From CAVSUR01 sp963731285 (GTDB taxonomy: Bacteria; Actinomycetota; Actinomycetes; Streptosporangiales; Streptosporangiaceae): DNA of 64,000 nt. A program made the position numbers and the translations under genes. Under the pieces are notes generated by a model, which saw only the letters and a list, made by a program, of their open reading frames with translations, had not been told where the DNA came from and ran no database searches. Positions 48,971-56,459 of the stretch are shown in pieces. The stretch spans positions 313,575 through 377,574 of the forward strand of contig CAVSUR010000006.1 in the NCBI GenBank assembly GCA_963731285.1. Direction: 5' to 3'. The first letter of the stretch is position 1; each line of letters begins with the position of its first letter.

Positions 48971-49257
48971 CGGTGCTCCGCCGCGAAGTACGCCGCGGCT
49001 TTTGAGAGAAAGTCGGCCTTCATCCGGAGTTCCCGGTTCTCGCGTTCCAGCTCGCGGAGCCGCGCCCGCTCGGACAGCTGCAGCGGTGGCTCGTCCTCCG
49101 CGTGCTTTTCCCGGTACGCCCGGACCCAGTTCCCCAGCGACGTTTCGCTGATCCCGAGCTCCCGCGCGACATCGGCAATAGCACGAGAGGTCTCGACGAC
49201 CATCCGCGCCGCTTCCTCGCGGAACTCAGGAGAAAATGTCTTGTACTTTCCTGCCAC
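48967..49257 (-). CDS. IS3-family transposase OrfA (helix-turn-helix)
   Basis: A 96-residue protein MAGKYKTFSPEFREEAARMV... with an HTH of the form DVARELGISETSLGNWVRAY and a C-terminal leucine-zipper-like helix RARLRELERENRELRMKAD. Typical OrfA that binds the element ends and joins OrfB by programmed -1 frameshifting. Intact. Confidence 0.9.
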   Translation of the reverse strand: MAGKYKTFSPEFREEAARMVVETSRAIADVARELGISETSLGNWVRAYREKHAEDEPPLQLSERARLRELERENRELRMKADFLSKAAAYFAAEHR

Positions 49258-49319
49258 GTGCCCCAGTCCTTTCCGATGAAGATCCTATAAGGATCCGCAG
49301 TCTGGAAAGAAGGAGGCAC

Positions 49320-50006
49320 CCCATAACCCGTCCGGACCTGTGGGTCATGGTGCGGGAATCGCTGGCGCGGGGCACGGGTGTTGGCTGCCATGCCGTTGGT
49401 GACAAGGCAGTCCGGATGGTACTCGACGTCTACGAAAGAGCGCTGGCTACCGGGCTGGCTCGGGAGCCGCGGCAGCTAATCATCGAGCATGCCCTCAACT
49501 GCACGCCCGAAACGATTCGGCGCCTGGCCGTATCCGGGGTCGGGGTATCCGCCCATCCGGGCATCGTCTACGAGTTCGCAGATGAGATGCGGCGTTATTG
49601 GGGCGCAGAGAATTCCGCGAAGGCAGCCCCGGTGCGCGACATGGTCTCGGCCGGCGTTCGGGTGGCGGCGGGCAGTGACGGGGATGTGCCTCCATTTGAC
49701 CCGATGCGCAATATCTGGTTCATGGTGACCCGCACGGACCGTACCGGTGGGCTGATCGGGCCGGATCAGGTTATGGCGCGGACTCTCGCCTTTGACCTCT
49801 ACACCCGCCGTGGCGCGGCGCTCCTGGGAATCGCGGAGTGCCGGGGCGAGCTGCGGCCGGGGATGGACGCCGACCTGGTCGCGTTCTCCACCGACCCACT
49901 GTCGTGCCCGGCCGGGGCATTGCCGGACACTGAGGTCGTGCTGACCTTGCTGGCTGGCAGGCCAGTCTACGATCCGGCCGGGCTCATGGCGCGGGCAAGA
50001 TCGTAG
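49320..50006 (+). pseudogene. C-terminal part of an amidohydrolase-3/YtcJ-like protein, beheaded by the IS3 element
   Basis: About 225 residues resembling the C-terminal half of a TIM-barrel amidohydrolase: GCHAVGDKAVRMVLDVYE (His), LIIEHALNCTPETIRRLAVSGVGVSAHPG, RVAAGSDGDVPPFDPMRNIW (Asp), ALLGIAECRGELRPGMDADLVAFSTDPL. The N-terminal HxH metal site is missing because the reading frame begins right at the right side of the IS3 element; no N-terminal half is visible to the left of the IS. It was probably a member of the same family as its intact neighbour. Confidence 0.8.
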
Positions 50007-50189
50007 CAACCCTAGCCTGCAGGATGGCCGCCCGGCCAGACCTGCCGCCAACGGCGGCCTCTCCCGCGGCCCTCCTGCCGGGCAACCGCGGCGGCGGGCC
50101 GGCCATGATGGACCTGTGCTGCGTTCTTGAGCGTCATCCTGCGGGCGATGTGGTCAGTGCAGGCGCCGAGGAGCGGGAGAGGACTGATC

Positions 50190-51395
50190 ATGGGCAAAGC
50201 GAAGGTCCTTGTCAATTGCCACGTGTTTGACGGCCGGAGCCCTGACGTGCGCCGTGACCAGTACGTTGTGGTCCGGGACGGCAACATTGCGGGGATCGGG
50301 CCGGCAGCCGCGGCAGGCGCGGCAGTTGTCGACCTTCATGGGTCCTACCTGATGGCCGGCCTGTTCAACATGCATACTCATTTTGGCCTTGCGCTGCCCG
50401 GGCCACTGGGCGACTCGATCCAGGCCATGCCGCTTCATGAACTGGCGTTTTATGTCGCGGGCTGCGCGCGGGAAACCTTGCTCAGCGGTGTGACCACGGT
50501 CCGGTGCATAGGGGAGAGCAAAGGCACGGACTTCGCGTTGCGGTCGGCGATCGCGGCAGGACGCACTGCGGGACCGCGTATTTTCACGGCCGGGCGAGCA
50601 CTGGTGTGCACTGGTGGGCATGGGCATGAGTCGTCAATCACACTGCAATGCGACGGGCCCAGCGGGTTTATGCGCGGTACGCGGGCGCAGATCGGCGCTG
50701 GTGCCGATCTCATCAAGGTCATGATTTCCGGAGGCATTGCCGGGGCGAACGAAACTATGGAGACGATCCCGCTTACACCGGGCGAGCTTGAGGCGGTGAT
50801 CGTCACGGCGCACAACTGGGGCCGGAAAGTGACGGCTCACGCCGGTCCGGCGGAAATAATCGAAAAAGCGCTGGACCTTGGGCTCGACTGCGTCGAACAT
50901 GGGTACCGGCTGACCAGCAATGCTGCACATAAAATACGCGACCACGGCGCTGCTCTGGTCCCCACTCTTTCGGTGACCAGGTGCCCTGACATTTTCGAGG
51001 CGATGCAGGTGCCGGCGTGGATGCAGGAGCGGGCTCTTGGTGCCGCCCCAATCCATGAGGAAAGTTACCGCATCGCCTTGGAGGCCGGCGTCTCGATGAT
51101 GCTGGGCAGTGACGTCCCGCCGTTCTGGAAGACCGAGGGAACCTCGGCCACCGTCCGCGAGCTCGAGCACATGGAGGCCTTCGGCCTGCCGCCGCGCGAT
51201 GCGCTGCTCGCCGCCACCCAGGTGCCGGCCGAGTGGCTTGGAATCGGTGACGAAGCGGGGACGGTCGAAATCGGGAAACGGGCGGATCTCATCGCGATGA
51301 CCGACGACCCCACGGCATCGGTGTCCGCGCTGCGGACGCTGCACTGGGTGATGAAGGACGGGGCTGTCTACCGGGACGATTCGTGGGTGAGATGA
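50190..51395 (+). CDS. Amidohydrolase (Sgx9260/Xaa-Pro dipeptidase-like)
   Basis: A 401-residue TIM-barrel metal hydrolase. ATG at 50190 with GGAGAGG upstream. Ligands: FNMHTHFG (HxH near residue 60), Lys in LIKVMISGG, His in VTAHAGPAE, His in CVEHGYRLTS and Asp in MLGSDVPPFW. It heads an operon in which the next two genes overlap by four bases each. Family members cleave Xaa-Pro, Xaa-Arg or N-acyl amino-acid bonds. A similar enzyme sits at 42177. Confidence 0.9.
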   Translation: MGKAKVLVNCHVFDGRSPDVRRDQYVVVRDGNIAGIGPAAAAGAAVVDLHGSYLMAGLFNMHTHFGLALPGPLGDSIQAMPLHELAFYVAGCARETLLSGVTTVRCIGESKGTDFALRSAIAAGRTAGPRIFTAGRALVCTGGHGHESSITLQCDGPSGFMRGTRAQIGAGADLIKVMISGGIAGANETMETIPLTPGELEAVIVTAHNWGRKVTAHAGPAEIIEKALDLGLDCVEHGYRLTSNAAHKIRDHGAALVPTLSVTRCPDIFEAMQVPAWMQERALGAAPIHEESYRIALEAGVSMMLGSDVPPFWKTEGTSATVRELEHMEAFGLPPRDALLAATQVPAEWLGIGDEAGTVEIGKRADLIAMTDDPTASVSALRTLHWVMKDGAVYRDDSWVR

Positions 51396-51781
51396 GCAGC
51401 GACAGCCAGCCGGCCGGGGAGAGCGGTGGCGCACCGACCGGGGAGGAGGCACAGGCCCGTCGTACGGCGAAGTCGGCACCGCTATACGACCTGCGGGTGG
51501 TAGTCGAGCGCATCGAGGGGCGCCCGGTGTGCGGCATGCAGCCCGGTGACTGGTTCGAGCTCACCGAGAGCAGCCACCTGCGCACCCGTCCCGGCCGCTT
51601 CTTCTGCGTCTACGCACTCGCCGCGGTGCTTCCCCTGCTCCCTGCGAAGCAGCGCCTGCTGCCCCCTGGAGACTGGCTGGAGCAGGACATGCACGTTGCC
51701 TGCCCCGACCCAGACGAGCGCGTGATCATGCGAATCGAGCGGACCGGCCAGCGAACTGTCACGCTTCACGAGGTGACATGA
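51392..51781 (+). CDS. TIGR04076 family protein
   Basis: A 129-residue protein with a disordered N-terminal 30 residues, then YDLRVVVERIEGRPVCGMQPGDWFELTESS and FCVYALAAVLPLLPAKQRLL, DWLEQDMHVACPDPDERV. This is the TIGR04076 pattern (small domain with a conserved Cys and a GD motif), function unknown. Its ATGA overlaps the amidohydrolase stop and its own stop overlaps the next start, so it is tightly coupled to both; it may carry or sense a substrate for them. Confidence 0.82.
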   Translation: MSSDSQPAGESGGAPTGEEAQARRTAKSAPLYDLRVVVERIEGRPVCGMQPGDWFELTESSHLRTRPGRFFCVYALAAVLPLLPAKQRLLPPGDWLEQDMHVACPDPDERVIMRIERTGQRTVTLHEVT

Positions 51782-52797
51782 CCCACAGTACCGCCCGCGG
51801 CAGGCGCGAGCTGAGCATCGCCCTGCAATCGGACGAGGACCTGGCGACCTACGCCAGCCTTGCCCCCCGGATCGAGGAGCTCGGCTTCGGGACCATCTCC
51901 GTCTACAGCGATCTGCTCCACCCTTCGCCACTGCTCCCGCTGATCACCATCGCTCGGGCCACCCGCAGCATCCGGCTCGGCCCCGCCTGTCTGAATCCCT
52001 ACCTGCTCCATCCGCTGGAGATAGCAAATCAGCTCCACATGCTCGACACCGTCTCGAACGGCCGCGCCTATCTCGGGCTGGCCCGCGGGGCGTGGCTCGG
52101 CGCTGTGGGAATCGCCCAACAGCGCCCGGTGCGGCGGCTGTGCGAGGCGGTGGCGGTGGTACGCCACCTGTTCTCAGGCAACGACGACGCATACCGCGGC
52201 GAGATCTTCCAGGTGGAGCAGGGAACATGCCTCGCATACCGGCCAGTGCGGACAGAGGTGGACCTGATGTTGGGGACCTGGGGCCCGCTCGGCATGTCTT
52301 TGGCGGGTGAGCTTGCCTCCGAAGTCAAGATCGGCGGCACGGCGAACCCGGCGCTGCTGGCGCCGGCGAAGAAGTCACTGACGCACGGCGAGATGCGCGC
52401 CCACCGGCCGGCGGGCGAGACCGGGCTGGTGTGCGGAGCCGTGACGGTCGTAGACGACGACAGTGCCCGCGCCCGGCGGCTGGCCCGGGCTGAGGTGGCC
52501 ATGTATCTGCCGGTCGTCGCCCCCCTGGACCCAGCGCCTGACCTGGAAGAGGTGGACCTAGCCGCGATGCAGTCGCTGGCCCGCGCGGGCCAGCACGACG
52601 AGGCCGCCCGGCTCGTACCGGACCCCGTCCTCGACCGGTTCGCCTTCTCCGGGACGCCGGAGCAGGTTGCCGCGCAGGTGGCCGCGCTTTTCGATGCCGG
52701 TGCCACGCGCGTCGAGTTCGGGACTCCCCACGGCCTCACGGCAGCGCACGGCATCGAACTCCTCGGCCGGCGCGTTCTGCCTGCGGTCCTTGCCTGA
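51778..52797 (+). CDS. LLM-class flavin-dependent oxidoreductase
   Basis: A 339-residue luciferase-like monooxygenase: LAPRIEELGFGTISVYSDLLHPSPLLPLITIARATRSIRLGPACLNPYLLHPLEIANQLHMLD and GRAYLGLARGAWLG, FAFSGTPEQVAAQVAALFDAGATRVEF. The pattern is F420-dependent methylene-H4MPT-reductase-like. Coupled to the preceding gene by ATGA. It may oxidise the product of the amidohydrolase. Confidence 0.9.
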   Translation: MTHSTARGRRELSIALQSDEDLATYASLAPRIEELGFGTISVYSDLLHPSPLLPLITIARATRSIRLGPACLNPYLLHPLEIANQLHMLDTVSNGRAYLGLARGAWLGAVGIAQQRPVRRLCEAVAVVRHLFSGNDDAYRGEIFQVEQGTCLAYRPVRTEVDLMLGTWGPLGMSLAGELASEVKIGGTANPALLAPAKKSLTHGEMRAHRPAGETGLVCGAVTVVDDDSARARRLARAEVAMYLPVVAPLDPAPDLEEVDLAAMQSLARAGQHDEAARLVPDPVLDRFAFSGTPEQVAAQVAALFDAGATRVEFGTPHGLTAAHGIELLGRRVLPAVLA

Positions 52798-53219
52798 GAG
52801 ACGCCGTCTAGCAGGGCAGCCCTAGCCCGTTAACTGGGCAACGAGGTTTGCAGACCGCTTGGGGCGGTTTGGATGCGTGAGACAACCGCCTCATAGCTCG
52901 CGACTACGATCTTGAGGGCGGCCGCTGCTGCCGCCTTCCAGATCAGGACACTCCGCAGCACCCCGGCCGCGGCCCTCGAGTCGACCGGTGCACCTGGATG
53001 AGGGCGACGATGCTGAGCAGCCGGTCATCTCAGCCGCTAGTCATATACCGATCAGCGTATGAATATGCGGGGCCGTAACGTCCGGTATTCGGCAGATCCG
53101 GAAGTCGGCCGACGATGCTGGCCGCGCAGATCGCCCAGTTCGGTGGCCGTGGACGAAGCCCGGCCGGCGGTCGGCTTGGCGCCCGTAAGGCGGCGCTGCG
53201 CGCTCCATCCCAGCTAAGG
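52798..53219. other. No gene recognised
   Basis: No plausible frame; stops are frequent in all frames on the plus strand. The region may hold a transcription end for the LLM operon, but no clear terminator hairpin was found. Confidence 0.35.
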
Positions 53220-53420
53220 GCCGATCACGGAACGTGAGGCGAACCTCTTGTGCCTTTGGCAGGGGTATGGCAGACATCATCGCCATGCCGCCGGGCAGGT
53301 CCCGGTCCAGCCACACCACGTCATAGCGGTTAGTGTGATGGCTCCGGTGCCCTTGGCCGCACTGGGGGAGACCGCGATGATCTACCAGCATCAAGGCAGC
53401 AGCATGCCCCGGCCCCAGTT
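53220..53420 (-). pseudogene. Remnant of a response regulator receiver domain
   Basis: Minus-strand sequence around 53289-53394 reads LMLVDHRGLP ... YDVVWLDRDLPG; after a one-base shift the continuation is HGDDVCH. This matches the OmpR-type receiver domain (VVEDHRGL...YDVVVLDRDLPGVHGDDVC), including the phosphorylatable Asp (LDRD). No DNA-binding part is left, and internal deletions are present. Gene debris at the border of the mobile region. Confidence 0.5.
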
Positions 53421-53597
53421 TCCGGCTGTGGCACAGGCGGAGCAGGCTTTCTTGTAGATATAGGTCGCTGTGGACCGAGTCGTGGACCGCCTGCCGTGCT
53501 GCAGCCTGTGCATTGCGAGCATTCGGGGCATCTGGCGGCGGCATCCGTGCAGGCAGGAGCTAGGGCTGCGGGCCGTACTTATGGTAAGGAGAAGGTC

Positions 53598-53622
53598 TAC
53601 GGTTCGATTCCGTAAGGGGGCT
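53598..53622 (+). other. tRNA 3'-end-like sequence (possible integration site)
   Basis: TACGG (53598-53602), loop TTCGATT (53603-53609) and CCGTA (53610-53614) form a perfect five-pair T-arm with the invariant GGTTCGATTCC, followed by a seven-base acceptor-like AGGGGGC and a T. The rest of a tRNA (D and anticodon arms) is not present upstream. A tyrosine-recombinase remnant starts 75 bases further on, the usual layout of a tRNA attachment site after integration. Confidence 0.45.
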
Positions 53623-53699
53623 CCCAGCTCAGCGGCCGGTTCCGGACGCGGGACCGGCCTTCATTGATCTTGGTGCAGCAGCAAAGTGCAGCAGCGGGC

Positions 53700-54150
53700 T
53701 CACGCGCCGAGCCATCCGCCGAGCTTCTTGAGCGCGTCGCGGGTGGCCACTGAGGGTATCTCGGTGTAGATCTCCATCGTCAGAGCGATCTTGCTGCGCC
53801 GCAGGATCTGCATGGCGACGCGCGGGTGAACATCGGGCATGGCCAGCAATGACCCGCAGTCTTGCGCGCGCCGTGCACCGTGATCTTGGGCACTCCGGGT
53901 CCCCGGCGCTTTCCCGGTCGGCCTCTTGCTGCTGCCTGCGGGCCTTGAGCGCACCAACGCAGAGATCCGGCAGCGGCAGCGGCGCCTCGGAAGATTCGGT
54001 CTTGGTCTCGCGGCGGATGAGCTGCGGTCTACGCGCTGGATCTGCTCGCCGATGCACAGCTCGGCGCGGTCCAGGCTAACGCGCTCCCACGTGAGCCCGA
54101 GAACCACTATTACGCTCAGCTCCGTGACGGCCAGCCGGCCGTCCACATAA
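53700..54150 (-). pseudogene. Decayed phage/ICE-type tyrosine recombinase
   Basis: From upstream to downstream on the minus strand: VIVVLGLTWERVSLDRAELCIGEQIQRV, RRETKTESSEAPLPLPDLCVGALKARRQQQEADRE, then after a shift PKITVHGARKT and LLAMPDVHPRVAMQILRRSKIALTMEIYTEIPSVATRDALKKLGGWLGA to the stop. HGAR (second catalytic Arg) and the Tyr in MEIYTE are present. Frames change at least twice and the N-terminal arm-binding domain is absent. Together with the adjacent tRNA-like site it marks a former integrated element. Confidence 0.7.
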
Positions 54151-54387
54151 CGAGGAGTGCACGAAAGCCGGGACGCTTCAGACAACACAACCAGCGCCAA
54201 ACTGGGCCTCCTCACCAGTGACATTCCGCGGAACGTAACCGATCAGAAGACCCCGGGCACGGGCCAACGTCAAGCATCACCTGGCGAGTCAATGTCCAGC
54301 TCCACCCGGCACAAGACACGCCCGGCTCTATTTGCCGAGCTCCACTTGATGCTGGACGGATCAGCCTCAGTTGATCCTTTACATGCC

Positions 54388-54973
54388 CTAGACGGTGCGC
54401 GAGGCGTCCGCCTCGCTGGGGTGGAAGGCTGCGAGTTGCTCGGCGGCGGACCGCCGGACTTCGTCGCCGACCGTTTCGTCGCGGGCGATGGCCAGGCAGG
54501 CCGGGGCGGCGGCGCGCGGATCGACAGCGGCGAGTTGCTCGGCGGAGAAGGCGCACCTCATCGCCGACCGCACCGTCGCGGGCGATGGCCAGGCAGGCGG
54601 GGGCGGCCGCGCGAGGGTTGTGCTCGGCTACCAGCTCGGCGGCAGACAGGCGCACCTCATCGCCGACCGCACCGTCGCGGGCGATGGCCAGGCAGGCGGG
54701 GGCGGCCGCGCGAGGGTTGTGCTCGGCTACCAGCTCGGCGGCAGACAGGCGCACCTCATCGCCAGCCCTTTCGTCGCTGGTGATGGCCAGGCAGGCGGGT
54801 CCGGCAGCGGCCGGGTCAATGACGGCGAGTTGCTCGGCGGCGGACAGGCGCACTTCGTCGCCGACTGCGCCGTCGCAGGCGATGGCTGCGAAGGCTTCGG
54901 CGGCGGCGCGGGGGTGGCGTTCGGCGAGTTGCTCGGCGGCGGACAGGCGGTCGTCATCGGCGTCATTGTCCAT
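54388..54973 (-). pseudogene. Protein made of 33-residue helical repeats, one frameshift
   Basis: ATG at 54973 starts MDNDADDDRLSAAEQLAERHPRAA. Six units of 33 residues follow, each like VRLSAAEL-AEHNPRAAAPACLAIARDGAVGDE, with a helix-turn-helix repeat character similar to HEAT repeats. A shift near 54560 breaks unit five; the other frame completes it as QLAAVDPRAAAPACLAIARDETVGDE and ends EQLAAFHPSEADASRTV. Function unknown; such repeats usually serve protein binding. It lies downstream of the ArsR and membrane genes on the same strand, with 50 bases between. Near-identical units suggest recent repeat gain. Confidence 0.6.
54556..54753. repeat. Tandem 99-base repeat (two identical copies)
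   Basis: The 99-base unit starting CCTCATCGCCGACCGC at 54556 is repeated exactly from 54655, and further diverged units flank the pair. The period is 33 codons, matching the protein repeat. Exact identity points to recent duplication or ongoing slippage. Confidence 0.85.
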
Positions 54974-55023
54974 GACTTGGCGGCTTTCTGTGCGAGATGG
55001 CTGCTGGGCGGATCTCTGCGGCT

Positions 55024-55296
55024 TTACTCGACGTCCTTGAGGACTTTGTGCACCTGGTCGAGCTGGTCGCGGAGCTGGGCGAGCTGCATGTTGATTTCGG
55101 CGAGTTTCATGTCGGTGTGCTCCTGGGCGGTGACCGCCATCTCGGACAGCCGCCGGTATTCCCCGCTGGCGGTCACCTCGGCTCGTGTTTTCTTGCTGAT
55201 GGCCAGCTGCTGTCCCCACTGGTAGATCGCATAAGCGATCAGGCCGCCGACGACCAGGACGGCGATGACGAAGGCAACGGCGATCGCGGGGCTCAT
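55024..55296 (-). CDS. Small membrane-anchored coiled-coil protein
   Basis: A 90-residue protein: one N-terminal transmembrane helix (AIAVAFVIAVLVVGGLIAYAIY, residues 4-25), then a charged stretch and a long coiled coil KLAEINMQLAQLRDQLDQVHKVLKDVE. Its ATG overlaps the stop of the ArsR gene (ATGA). No homologue of known function is recognised. Pairing with an ArsR-type regulator suggests it is the controlled output or a membrane sensor partner. Confidence 0.75.
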   Translation of the reverse strand: MSPAIAVAFVIAVLVVGGLIAYAIYQWGQQLAISKKTRAEVTASGEYRRLSEMAVTAQEHTDMKLAEINMQLAQLRDQLDQVHKVLKDVE

Positions 55297-55634
55297 GACT
55301 CCGCCTCCGCGCCAGTGTCGCTGCCTGCGGTCAAGGTGGCCGCTGCGGCCATGATCTCCTTGGGTGTCAGCTGGATGGTGAACTGCGTCACCTCGTAGAA
55401 CTTCATCGCTTTCCCGTCCTCTGAGACTTCGATAGCAGCCGAAACCAGTCCGGCAGCTTGCAGCTTGCGCAGGTGGACCTGCAGCAGTGCCCGGCTGATG
55501 CCGAGCTCGCGGGCGAGCTGGCTGACGTAGGTGCGCTGGTCGGCCAGGGCGGCCACCACGCGCAGCCGGTGCGGGTTGGCAAGGGTGGCCAGCACCCGCA
55601 GCAGCTCGTCCCCGGTCATGTCAGCAACGTTCAC
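55293..55634 (-). CDS. ArsR-family winged-helix regulator
   Basis: A 113-residue regulator: LLRVLATLANPHRLRVVAALADQRTYVSQLARELGISRALLQVHLRKLQAAGLVSAAIEVSEDGKAMKFYEV is a complete ArsR-type winged helix. There are no cysteines in the recognition helix, so it is not a classic metal sensor. Two inverted repeats lie just upstream (55646-55679), where autoregulation is expected. It heads a three-gene cassette with the membrane protein and the repeat protein. Confidence 0.88.
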   Translation of the reverse strand: MNVADMTGDELLRVLATLANPHRLRVVAALADQRTYVSQLARELGISRALLQVHLRKLQAAGLVSAAIEVSEDGKAMKFYEVTQFTIQLTPKEIMAAAATLTAGSDTGAEAES

Positions 55635-55645
55635 GACGTCCCTTC

Positions 55646-55679
55646 TTGCACATGCAAAGCTAAGTTAGCATGTGCTAAC
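55646..55679. promoter_or_regulatory. Double palindromic operator of the ArsR cassette
   Basis: GTTAGCA-TG-TGCTAAC (55664-55679) has perfect seven-base arms, and TTGCA-CA-TGCAA (55646-55657) has perfect five-base arms; both have a two-base centre. They lie 12-45 bases upstream of the ArsR start in a locally A/T-rich stretch. The first has the size and symmetry of ArsR-type operators. Confidence 0.7.
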
Positions 55680-55742
55680 GCCGGTGACAAGACGAGTCGC
55701 TTGCCAGGCGTGGCGGAACGCCAAGCATGCCTGTGCTAGCTG

Positions 55743-56060
55743 TCAGGGGCGGAATCGGGTCTTGGCGGCGTAGGCCTTATAGCGGTGGATCTCGCTACTG
55801 GTGCGCGGGACGGTGGCTACGATCTCCCGTCGATGTCGAGCTGGAAACTGTGATCGCCGACAGTGACTGTGACGATCTTGCGGGCATGGATCAGGCCGAC
55901 CTGGATTCGCTGGGTGGCCACCATAACCGAGCCGCGCTGCGACACGCGCCGCTGCACGATGACTAGCCCGGCGGCGGGAGGCGGGCTCTTGGTGGCTCGT
56001 CTGGCGCCCCGGAGCCGGTTCCGGTCGCGAGCGGGAACCGGGCATGGCACTGTGCAAAGG
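55743..56060 (-). pseudogene. C-terminal remnant of an IS481-type transposase
   Basis: Minus-strand pieces QRRVSQRGSVMVATQRIQVGLIHARKIVTVTVGDHSFQLDIDG and, after a shift, IVATVPRTSSEIHRYKAYAAKTRF form the small C-terminal domain found after the integrase core in IS481-like transposases. The catalytic core is missing. It is an inert fragment. Confidence 0.6.
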
Positions 56061-56120
56061 AGCCTGCCGTCATGGCTGATGACAGCCATCTGAGTGAATC
56101 GCTCCGGCGAGTCCGGATAC

Positions 56121-56430
56121 TCAGTTTGTTGACTGCCCGCCCTCGGCGAGGCTGGGGTTCTGACGGTAGTGGTGCTCTTCGAGTTCGGCGGGCGGGATAT
56201 CGCCGCAGGTCTGGAACAGGCGCCGGTGGTTGAACCAGTCGGCGTATTCCAGGGTGGCGATCTCGGCCTGCTCGGCGGTCCTCCACGGTCCGCGGGGCTT
56301 GATCAGCTCGGTCTTGAACAGGCCGGTCACCGACTCAGCCAGCGCGTTGTCGTAGGCGTCGCCGACGGTCCGGCCGACGGCGCGGCGCCGATGGCAGCCA
56401 GCCGCTCGGTGAAGGCGATAGCGGTGTGCT
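56121..56430 (-). pseudogene. 3' half of an IS3-family OrfB transposase split by IS30
   Basis: QHTAIAFTERLAAIGAAPS (to the junction at 56430) then, in a shifted frame, VGDAYDNALAESVTGLFKTELIKPRGPWRTAEQAEIATLEYADWFNHRRLFQTCGDIPPAELEEHHYRQNPSLAEGG and a stop at 56121. The third catalytic acid (Glu in NALAES) is here. Its 5' half is at 57920-58262, on the other side of the IS30 copy. Confidence 0.8.
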
Positions 56431-56431
56431 G

Positions 56432-56459
56432 GGCGAGTTCAACCGGTCGATGCAACACC
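56432..56459. repeat. Left terminal inverted repeat of IS30
   Basis: GGCGAGTTCAACCGGTCG followed by ATGCAACACC. It matches the complement of 57891-57918 at 23-24 of 28 positions. Confidence 0.75.

Larger units (their letters stand above)
48316..49257 (-). mobile_element. IS3-family insertion sequence, 3'-truncated
   Basis: Two overlapping genes in the usual OrfA-OrfB arrangement, read on the minus strand. The 3' part of OrfB is missing: the frame stops at FAAVLGSLN, just after the second catalytic Asp, so the third acidic residue is absent. No terminal inverted repeat is obvious at 48.3 kb; near 49.27-49.31 kb the sequence AAGATCCTATAAGGATCCGC may be close to the other end. The element abuts a beheaded amidohydrolase gene. 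Confidence 0.85.

Noticed and set aside
53470..53667. Small protein crossing the tRNA-like site
   Set aside because: It has no ribosome binding site or family, and its sequence is explained by the T-arm and acceptor-like stem.
54388..54973. CRISPR array
   Set aside because: The repeats are 99 bases, directly adjacent without spacers and in frame with a protein; they encode helical repeats.
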